Shown piece by piece: positions 1 to 3,842 of a stretch of 11,266 nt of DNA. Numbering within the stretch: the stretch's first letter is position 1; each line of letters opens with the position of its first letter. The DNA comes from an uncultured Peptococcaceae bacterium (GTDB taxonomy: Bacteria > Bacillota > Peptococcia > Peptococcales > Peptococcaceae). The stretch covers positions 1 through 11,266 of the forward strand of contig USPE01000041.1 in NCBI GenBank assembly GCA_900556545.1, in the 5' to 3' direction. Made by a program: the position numbers and the translations under genes. Under the pieces are notes generated by a model that saw nothing but the letters and a program-made list of their open reading frames with translations, ran no database searches and had not been told where the DNA came from.

Positions 1-27
1 TCTTTGGCGATAAGCAGAAGATAGAGG

Positions 28-60
28 ACAGCGAGGGAGAAATCTCTCGCTGTTTATGTT
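28..60 (+). terminator. Intrinsic terminator closing the upstream transcription unit
   Basis: Bases 28-38 pair with 43-53, an 11-bp stem with one G-T wobble and a GAAA tetraloop at 39-42. It is followed by a loose T-rich tail (TTTATGTT). No open frame worth naming lies in bases 1-27. Two frames reach stops there (TAA at 11-13, TAG at 22-24), so the end of an upstream gene may lie here, but I cannot identify it. The rest of the stretch up to the rpmG promoter (61-150) is AT-rich and shows nothing I can name. Confidence 0.7.
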
Positions 61-151
61 ATCATATAGAAATATCATTATTCGAGAAATGACATTGTAA
101 CGAAAAATAGAAAACTTTATATCATGTTTCGTTTAGAATTTGATTTTTATG

Positions 152-180
152 TTGACAGAACTATTTTGTTATGCTACACT
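152..180 (+). promoter_or_regulatory. Sigma-A promoter for rpmG-secE-nusG-rplK-rplA
   Basis: There is a perfect -35 (TTGACA, 152-157), a 17-base spacer, and a -10 TACACT (175-180) preceded by TG at 172-173, making an extended -10. The expected start is near 187, giving a leader of about 60 bases before rpmG. The -35 context TTTTATGTTGACAGAA closely resembles the two other strong promoters of this window (2451 and 10787). Confidence 0.85.
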
Positions 181-246
181 AGATAGGCGTGAAAAATAGG
201 TATAAAGATAACCTTTTTATAGAATTTCTTTCGGGAGGTGTTTGGA

Positions 247-396
247 ATGCGTGTTGGAATTACACTGGCTTGTACAGAATGTAAAAGACGTAATTACAGT
301 ACTGTAAAAAACAAAAAGAATAATCCAGATAGAGTTGAGTTGAAAAAATACTGCCCATTTTGTAAAACTCATACTTTGCACAAAGAAACTAAGTAA
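247..396 (+). CDS. rpmG: 50S ribosomal protein L33, zinc-binding form
   Basis: L33 is a small protein of the large ribosomal subunit, near the E site. The 49-residue product is the usual length and reads MRVGITLACTECKRRNY at its start. Two CxxC pairs (C9/C12 and C36/C39) form the zinc ribbon, so this is the cysteine-containing paralogue; many Bacillota also have a cysteine-free copy used under zinc limitation. The ATG is fixed by the ribosome binding site GGAGGTG (234-240) six bases upstream. It is the first gene of the operon, 17 bases before secE, the conserved rpmG-secE-nusG order of Bacillota. It was found by reading the frame directly and is short enough to be missed by ORF length cut-offs. 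Confidence 0.96.
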   Translation: MRVGITLACTECKRRNYSTVKNKKNNPDRVELKKYCPFCKTHTLHKETK

Positions 397-413
397 GGTA
401 GGATGAGTGCCAG

Positions 414-629
414 ATGAGTGAAAAACAACCTGAAAAGAAAGTTGGTTTTTTTGCGAAAGCCAAGAGATCCAGTAAAGCCTCTCTGAATGAATTGAAAAAG
501 GTTCACTGGCCTACTAAAAAAGAGTTGATTACCTACACAAATGTTGTTTTGGTAACCGTAGTAGTTATTGCTGCTTTGATTTGGATTGTTGACTCTATTG
601 TAGGTACGATTTTTGGTTATTTAATTTAA
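414..629 (+). CDS. secE: Preprotein translocase subunit SecE
   Basis: SecE is the clamp-like subunit of the SecYEG channel, which moves unfolded proteins across or into the cytoplasmic membrane. The 71-residue product is the short, single-span form common outside Gammaproteobacteria. A basic cytoplasmic segment (residues 1-23) is followed by the amphipathic helix with the family signature LNELKKVHWPTKKEL (24-38). One hydrophobic membrane segment then runs from about 42 to 70. The HWPT residues (31-34) are the conserved turn before the membrane helix. The start is the ATG at 414; the nearby ATG at 403 stops after four codons. The ribosome binding site is modest (AGGATG, 400-405). Its position between rpmG and nusG supports the call. 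Confidence 0.96.
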   Translation: MSEKQPEKKVGFFAKAKRSSKASLNELKKVHWPTKKELITYTNVVLVTVVVIAALIWIVDSIVGTIFGYLI

Positions 630-648
630 TGTTAGGAGCCTGAGCCAT

Positions 649-1179
649 ATGGAAGAAAAAAGCTGGTATGCTGTTCATACCTATTCAGGTTACGAAAATA
701 AAGTAAAAACCAACCTAGAAAAACGAATTGAGTCTATGAATATGGAAGATTATATTTTCCGTATTATGGTTCCGACGGAAGATGTTGAGGAAAAGAAAAA
801 CAACAAGGTAAAAATCAACAAAAGAAAAGTTTTTCCGGGATATGTTCTGGTGGAAATGATTATGACCGATGATTCTTGGTATGTTGTGAGAAATACAACA
901 GGGGTAACGGGTTTTGTCGGTGCTGGTACCAAGCCAGTTCCTTTGCACGAAGCGGAAGTAAAAACGCTGTTGCGCTTGCAAGGTCTGGAAGAAACGAGAC
1001 GTGAAGTTGATTATGAAGTAGGCGATGATGTCGAAATATTAGAACAGTCGTTTCGTGGCATGATTGGACGAGTTAGTGCGATTGATACAGAAAAAGGAAA
1101 AGTCACAGTTATGCTTTCCTTGTTCGGAGGTCGCGAGACTCCTGTTGATTTAGAATATGACCAGGTTTTTAAAGTTTAG
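649..1179 (+). CDS. nusG: Transcription termination/antitermination factor NusG
   Basis: NusG binds the RNA polymerase clamp and affects pausing, termination and coupling to the ribosome. The 176-residue product has the NGN domain at about 4-110 (WYAVHTYSGYENKV at 6-19, VFPGYVLVEM at 61-70, RNTTGVTGFVG at 81-91). The C-terminal KOW domain spans about 123-176 (VGDDVEIL at 124-131, FGGRETPVDLEYDQ at 159-172). Length is normal. In the KOW loop the usual GPF is replaced by QSF (133-135), discussed under findings. A ribosome binding site AGGAG (634-638) lies ten bases before the ATG, and the gap to secE is 19 bases. The stop codon (TAG, 1177-1179) is inside an AT-rich hairpin. Confidence 0.97.
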   Translation: MEEKSWYAVHTYSGYENKVKTNLEKRIESMNMEDYIFRIMVPTEDVEEKKNNKVKINKRKVFPGYVLVEMIMTDDSWYVVRNTTGVTGFVGAGTKPVPLHEAEVKTLLRLQGLEETRREVDYEVGDDVEILEQSFRGMIGRVSAIDTEKGKVTVMLSLFGGRETPVDLEYDQVFKV

Positions 1180-1196
1180 ATATATTTTATATCTAA
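1176..1196 (+). repeat. AT-rich inverted repeat overlapping the nusG stop codon
   Basis: TTAGATATA (1176-1184) is the exact reverse complement of TATATCTAA (1188-1196), with a TTT loop. The stem has a single G-C pair and only a short T-rich stretch after it, so it looks too weak for an intrinsic terminator. It may simply be an mRNA stem between nusG and the rplK leader. Confidence 0.6.
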
Positions 1197-1201
1197 TTTT
1201 A

Positions 1202-1228
1202 GTGGGAGGGAAACCCCCGTTATACCAC
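1202..1228 (+). promoter_or_regulatory. L1-binding-site mimic upstream of rplK
   Basis: GTGG (1202-1205) pairs with CCAC (1225-1228). Inside, an asymmetric loop has GA on the 5' side and GTTATA (1219-1224) on the 3' side, then a GGG/CCC stem (1208-1210 with 1216-1218). The layout, a GTGGGAG strand opposite a CCG...ATACCAC strand, matches from memory the L1 site of 23S rRNA (base of helices 76-78) and known L1 mRNA operators. L1 autogenously represses the rplKA operon in other bacteria. The motif ends nine bases before the rplK ribosome binding site, so bound L1 would probably hinder initiation. The family assignment is inference. Confidence 0.72.
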
Positions 1229-1254
1229 ATTTTGTTTAAGGAGGTGCACCAATA

Positions 1255-1683
1255 ATGGCGAAAAAAGTCGTTGGTTTTGTAAAATTGCAAGTGCCTGCTG
1301 GGAAAGCGAACCCTGCACCACCAGTTGGTCCTGCACTGGGTCAGCATGGTGTTAATATCATGGGGTTCTGTAAAGAATTTAATGAAAGAACAAAAAATCA
1401 GGCAGGTTTGATTATTCCTGTTGAAATTACTGTTTACGCTGACCGTTCTTTCAGTTTTATTACAAAAACTCCGCCAGCTGCAGTATTGTTGAAAAAAGCT
1501 GCTGGTATTGAAAGAGCTTCAGGCGAACCAAACCGTAAAAAGGTTGCAAAAGTTCCTGCTTCTAAAGTAAAAGCAATTGCTGAAGAAAAAATGCAGGATT
1601 TGAACGCTGCTAGCTTGGAAGCTGCAATCACTATGATTGAAGGTACAGCTAGAAGTATGGGTATTGAAATTGTAGAAGGCTAA
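1255..1683 (+). CDS. rplK: 50S ribosomal protein L11
   Basis: L11 binds the GTPase-associated region of 23S rRNA with L10/L12. It is needed for factor-dependent GTP hydrolysis and for sensing uncharged tRNA by RelA-type enzymes. The 142-residue product is of family length. The N-terminal domain (about 1-72) holds the Pro-rich PAPPVGPALGQHG (20-32), the region targeted by thiopeptides, and GFCKEFN (37-43). The C-terminal RNA-binding domain (about 73-142) holds KTPPAAVLLKKAAG (71-84). The ribosome binding site AAGGAGGTG (1238-1246) is very strong, eight bases before the ATG. The 75-base gap after nusG is filled by an AT-rich hairpin and the L1-like operator, suggesting control of rplK and rplA apart from rpmG-secE-nusG. 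Confidence 0.98.
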   Translation: MAKKVVGFVKLQVPAGKANPAPPVGPALGQHGVNIMGFCKEFNERTKNQAGLIIPVEITVYADRSFSFITKTPPAAVLLKKAAGIERASGEPNRKKVAKVPASKVKAIAEEKMQDLNAASLEAAITMIEGTARSMGIEIVEG

Positions 1684-1710
1684 TTGTTTTCTATTGTTTT
1701 TGTTTAATAT

Positions 1711-1736
1711 GTGGGAGGAAATTTCCGTAGAACCAC
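1711..1736 (+). promoter_or_regulatory. Second L1-binding-site mimic, upstream of rplA
   Basis: This repeats the plan of the element before rplK. GTGG (1711-1714) pairs with CCAC (1733-1736), GA is on the 5' side, GTAGAA (1727-1732) on the 3' side, and a GGA/TCC stem (1717-1719 with 1724-1726) caps it. The two copies share GTGGGAGG, then CCGT, then ACCAC, while the loop bases differ, so fold and key bases are conserved rather than the whole sequence. It ends one base before the rplA ribosome binding site, which bound L1 should cover directly. Confidence 0.7.
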
Positions 1737-1737
1737 T

Positions 1738-1744
1738 GAGGAGG
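1738..1744 (+). promoter_or_regulatory. Ribosome binding site that sets the rplA start
   Basis: GAGGAGG lies eight bases before the ATG at 1753. It rules out the in-frame GTG at 1711, which has no such site and sits inside the L1-like hairpin. Confidence 0.85.
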
Positions 1745-1752
1745 AAGAACAC

Positions 1753-2445
1753 ATGCCAAAACATGGTAAAAAATATGTGGAAGCCAGCAAGATGGTAGAA
1801 AATACTACTTTGTATGAAGTAAGTGATGCCCTTGCATTGGCGAAAAAAACTGCTACTGCGAAATTTGATGAAACAGTGGAAGTTGCATTTAGACTTGGCG
1901 TTGACCCAAGACAATCCGATCAACAGATTCGTGGCGCTGTAGTGCTGCCTAACGGAACTGGTAAAAGCCAAACTGTATTGGTGTTTGCGAAAGGGGAAAA
2001 AGCAAAAGAAGCAGAAGCTGCTGGTGCAGATTTTGTTGGTGCAGAAGACCTGGTTGCAAAAATTCAGGGCGGTTGGTTTGGATTTGATGTTGCCGTTGCA
2101 ACTCCGGATATGATGGGTGTTGTAGGTAAAATTGGTCGTTTGTTAGGGCCGAAAGGTTTAATGCCAAACCCAAAAACAGGTACAGTAACAATGGATGTTA
2201 CAAAAGCTGTTAATGAAGTTAAAGCTGGTAAAATTGAATATCGTGTTGATAAAACCGGTATCATTCATGCACCTATTGGGAAAGCTAGCTTTGAACAGGC
2301 TAAACTGGAAGAAAACTTTAAGACTCTGGTTGATGTAATTATCAAAGCAAAACCAGCTAGCCAGAAAGGTCAGTACATTAAGAGTGTAACTGTTTCTTCA
2401 ACAATGGGCCCTGGGGTAAAAATCAATCCATTAAAACTGCAATAG
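1753..2445 (+). CDS. rplA: 50S ribosomal protein L1
   Basis: L1 forms the mobile stalk at the ribosomal E site and helps release deacylated tRNA. It is also a translational repressor of its own operon in many bacteria. With the ATG at 1753 the product is 230 residues, the family length, and begins MPKHGKKYVEA as Firmicutes L1 proteins do. The L1 signature lies at 128-146 (GRLLGPKGLMPNPKTGTV). Domain I is made of both ends (about 1-67 and 160-230) and domain II of the middle. The frame is open upstream to a GTG at 1711, which would add 14 residues unlike any L1. The gap to rplK (69 bases) carries an L1-like operator. The stop is only five bases before the next promoter. Confidence 0.97.
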   Translation: MPKHGKKYVEASKMVENTTLYEVSDALALAKKTATAKFDETVEVAFRLGVDPRQSDQQIRGAVVLPNGTGKSQTVLVFAKGEKAKEAEAAGADFVGAEDLVAKIQGGWFGFDVAVATPDMMGVVGKIGRLLGPKGLMPNPKTGTVTMDVTKAVNEVKAGKIEYRVDKTGIIHAPIGKASFEQAKLEENFKTLVDVIIKAKPASQKGQYIKSVTVSSTMGPGVKINPLKLQ

Positions 2446-2450
2446 TTTTA

Positions 2451-2479
2451 TTGACAGAATCAAGATAAACATATATAAT
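2451..2479 (+). promoter_or_regulatory. Perfect consensus sigma-A promoter for rplJL
   Basis: TTGACA (2451-2456), a 17-base spacer and TATAAT (2474-2479) match the vegetative consensus at all twelve positions. The -35 begins five bases after the rplA stop codon and no terminator separates the two. Expected start is near 2486, giving a leader of about 178 bases ahead of rplJ. Confidence 0.92.
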
Positions 2480-2485
2480 ATGAAT

Positions 2486-2600
2486 GCTTAACTGAATAGA
2501 TTTTCGCTGTAGACAGTAGGTGTCGAGATGACTTAATTTCCTACCGAGGCCATTGTTGCTATGCAATTTCTGCCTTTGTGTTTCTACGCAAAGGCTTTTT
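2486..2600 (+). promoter_or_regulatory. L10 leader (ribosomal protein leader RNA)
   Basis: AGACAGTAGG (2511-2520) and CCTACCGAGG (2540-2549) are hallmark strands of the L10 leader as I recall it from Bacillota. GTAGG (2516-2520) pairs with CCTAC (2540-2544). In Bacillus subtilis the L10-L12 complex binds this leader and promotes termination before rplJ. Here GAGGC (2546-2550) could instead pair with GCCTT (2572-2576), the 5' arm of the terminator, around a small hairpin (TTGC 2556-2559 with GCAA 2563-2566). That gives a plausible antiterminator which L10 binding would prevent. The pairing switch is inferred by hand. Confidence 0.88.
2572..2600 (+). terminator. Attenuator terminator in the L10 leader
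   Basis: GCCTTTGTG (2572-2580) pairs with CGCAAAGGC (2587-2595), nine base pairs including one wobble, with a six-base loop and then TTTTT (2596-2600). It lies 63 bases before the rplJ start. Because no other terminator follows rplA, it would also stop read-through from the rplKA operon. Confidence 0.9.
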
Positions 2601-2650
2601 ATATGGTCGATCAGTAATTTCAGTTCTGTATTAATTTTAATACACTCGTT

Positions 2651-2658
2651 AGGAGGTG
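2651..2658 (+). promoter_or_regulatory. Ribosome binding site that sets the rplJ start
   Basis: AGGAGGTG five bases before the ATG at 2664. It decides against the longer in-frame reading that begins at 2553, inside the leader and upstream of the attenuator. Confidence 0.85.
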
Positions 2659-2663
2659 CTGAA

Positions 2664-3155
2664 ATGGGTAGTTTAGAAGGAAAAAAGGCTGTTGTAGCTG
2701 AATTGGTTGAAAAGTTCCAGTCTTCCAAAACAGTTGTTGTTGTTAACTATCGTGGTTTAACAGTGGCACAGGCTACAAAATTGAGAAAACAGCTGAGAGA
2801 AGCAGGTGTTGATTACCGCGTAGTAAAAAATACTTTGCTGGCAATCGCTGCAAAAGAAGCTGGTGCAGATGCATTGGTGCCATTATTTAAGGATGTAACA
2901 GCAATTGCATTTGGCGGTGAAGATTTAATTGCTCCTGCACAGATTATTGCCAAATTCTCTAAAGACAACAAAGTTTTAGAAGTAAAAGGCGGCTTGCTGG
3001 AAGGTGAATATCTGGACCAGGCTGGTGTAATTGCATTGGGCGAACTGCCACCAAAAGAAGTATTGCTGGCTCAGGTTGCTTCTTGTTTCCAGGCTCCAAT
3101 CCAGAGAATGGCTTATGTGTTGGAAGAAATTCGCAAATCTCAGGAAACTGCGTAA
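2664..3155 (+). CDS. rplJ: 50S ribosomal protein L10
   Basis: L10 anchors the L7/L12 stalk to 23S rRNA beside L11 and, with L12 bound, regulates its own operon. The 163-residue product starting at the ATG 2664 has the normal family length. The N-terminal rRNA-binding domain (about 1-130) includes VVVNYRGLTVAQATKLRKQLREAG split over residues 25-48, then VVKNTLLAIAA (53-63). The C-terminal helix (about 138-163, ending MAYVLEEIRKSQETA) is where L12 dimers attach. The frame is open far upstream (to 2553), but that stretch is the leader and its terminator, so the long form is an artefact. rplL follows after 44 bases. Confidence 0.97.
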   Translation: MGSLEGKKAVVAELVEKFQSSKTVVVVNYRGLTVAQATKLRKQLREAGVDYRVVKNTLLAIAAKEAGADALVPLFKDVTAIAFGGEDLIAPAQIIAKFSKDNKVLEVKGGLLEGEYLDQAGVIALGELPPKEVLLAQVASCFQAPIQRMAYVLEEIRKSQETA

Positions 3156-3199
3156 AACAATGTGCGTGATAGTATAATTAAAAAATAGGAGAGATTACA

Positions 3200-3571
3200 A
3201 TGTCTAAAATTCAAACAATTATTGATACAGTAAAAGAATTATCTGTTATCGAATTATCCGAATTAGTAAAAGCTTTCGAAGAAGAGTTTGGTGTAAGTGC
3301 AGCTGCTCCTGTAGCTGTAGCTGCTGCTGGCGGTGCTGCTGCTCCTGCTGCTGAAGAACAGACCGAATTTGATGTTATTCTGGCTGGTGCTGGTGCTAAC
3401 AAAATCGCTGTTATTAAAGTAGTTCGTGAAATCACCGGCTTAGGCTTGAAAGAAGCCAAAGAAGTTGTTGATGGCGCTCCAAAACCAGTTAAAGAAAAAA
3501 TTGAAAAAGCTGAAGCTGAAGAAATTAAGAAAAAATTGGAAGATGCAGGCGCTAGCGTAGAAGTGAAATAA
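3200..3571 (+). CDS. rplL: 50S ribosomal protein L7/L12
   Basis: L7/L12 is the multicopy stalk protein that recruits elongation factors and stimulates their GTPase activity. The 123-residue product has the three expected parts. The N-terminal dimerisation and L10-binding helices are at about 1-31. An Ala-rich flexible hinge lies at 33-52 (AAAPVAVAAAGGAAAPAAEE region). The globular C-terminal domain (about 55-123) carries KIAVIKVVREITGLGLKEAK (68-87), the factor-binding helix. The ribosome binding site AGGAGAG (3187-3193) is six bases before the ATG. The stop codon lies inside a 22-bp perfect palindrome and is followed by a strong terminator, so rplJL forms its own unit. Confidence 0.98.
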   Translation: MSKIQTIIDTVKELSVIELSELVKAFEEEFGVSAAAPVAVAAAGGAAAPAAEEQTEFDVILAGAGANKIAVIKVVREITGLGLKEAKEVVDGAPKPVKEKIEKAEAEEIKKKLEDAGASVEVK

Positions 3572-3589
3572 TTTAGTTAACTAAATTAT
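3568..3589. repeat. 22-bp perfect palindrome across the rplL stop codon
   Basis: ATAATTTAGTT (3568-3578) is followed directly by its exact reverse complement AACTAAATTAT (3579-3589). The centre is GTTAAC. The rplL stop TAA is at 3569-3571. In RNA it can form a nine-pair stem with a four-base loop, AT-rich. Its role is unknown: a DNA site for a dimeric protein, an mRNA 3' stem, or chance. Confidence 0.85.
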
Positions 3590-3595
3590 AAAAGG

Positions 3596-3645
3596 AAAGG
3601 GCATTTATTCTGTGTGAGAACAAGGAGTAAATGCCCTTTATTTTT
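3596..3645 (+). terminator. Strong intrinsic terminator after rplL
   Basis: AAAGGGCATTTA (3596-3607) pairs perfectly with TAAATGCCCTTT (3628-3639), 12 base pairs, followed by ATTTTTCTTT. The 20-base loop holds a minor stem (TTCT 3608-3611 with AGAA 3617-3620). It separates the ribosomal-protein genes from rpoB. Confidence 0.9.
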
Positions 3646-3688
3646 CTTTGAAAGTCGGAAGAAAAGATATTTGAAGATTAAAAAAACA

Positions 3689-3717
3689 TTTACAAATTAC
3701 ATAAATTGTGATATCAT
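3689..3717 (+). promoter_or_regulatory. Sigma-A promoter for rpoBC
   Basis: TTTACA (3689-3694, five of six consensus bases), a 17-base spacer, and TATCAT (3712-3717, five of six) preceded by TG at 3709-3710, an extended -10. Expected start near 3724, leaving a leader of about 120 bases. A small inverted repeat (TCATAT 3714-3719, ATATGA 3724-3729) overlaps the -10 and start point. Confidence 0.75.
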
Positions 3718-3766
3718 ATAAGCATATGACTAATAATAAAATGGAAGAATTTTGCGATGAATAAAA

Positions 3767-3796
3767 TTGATATTTATGGCAAAAATAGTCTAATAT
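3767..3796 (+). promoter_or_regulatory. Possible second rpoB promoter
   Basis: TTGATA (3767-3772), an 18-base spacer and TAATAT (3791-3796) give a weaker sigma-A match. In sequence this AT-rich, such matches arise by chance, so this is only a candidate for a start near 3803. Confidence 0.3.
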
Positions 3797-3826
3797 AGAG
3801 TTTTAGCAAGGTTGATTAAAAAACTT

Positions 3827-3835
3827 TAAGGGGTG
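3827..3835 (+). promoter_or_regulatory. Ribosome binding site supporting the TTG start of rpoB
   Basis: TAAGGGGTG lies seven bases before TTG at 3843; GAGGAG (3835-3840) follows but is too close to the start. No in-frame ATG or GTG precedes the conserved HSFAKI segment, so TTG is the best start. Confidence 0.7.
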
Positions 3836-3842
3836 AGGAGCA

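Noticed and set aside
95..123. TTGTAA ... TATATC as another promoter upstream of rpmG
   Set aside because: Poor match compared with the extended -10 promoter at 152-180; likely chance in AT-rich DNA.
194..218. Weak hairpin in the rpmG leader (AGGT 198-201 with ACCT 211-214)
   Set aside because: Only four contiguous pairs and a nine-base loop; too weak to call an attenuator.
1711..1752. GTG start 42 bases upstream of rplA
   Set aside because: It falls in the L1-like hairpin, has no ribosome binding site, and adds residues unlike L1.
1519..1971. 150-codon minus-strand ORF opposite rplK and rplA
   Set aside because: It lies antisense to two certain ribosomal-protein genes and the L1-like element; its Phe/Ser-rich composition is typical of a reverse-frame artefact.
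2553..2663. Longer rplJ reading from 2553
   Set aside because: It runs through the attenuator hairpin; the ATG at 2664 has a strong ribosome binding site and gives family length.
3173..3178. TATAAT between rplJ and rplL, a possible extra rplL promoter
   Set aside because: The expected -35 (GCGTAA at 3150-3155) is poor and no TG extension is present.
3612..3620. GTGTGAGAA shared between the rplL terminator loop and the rpsL leader (10826-10834)
   Set aside because: Many nine-base matches are expected by chance in 11 kb, and the two copies sit in different structural settings.
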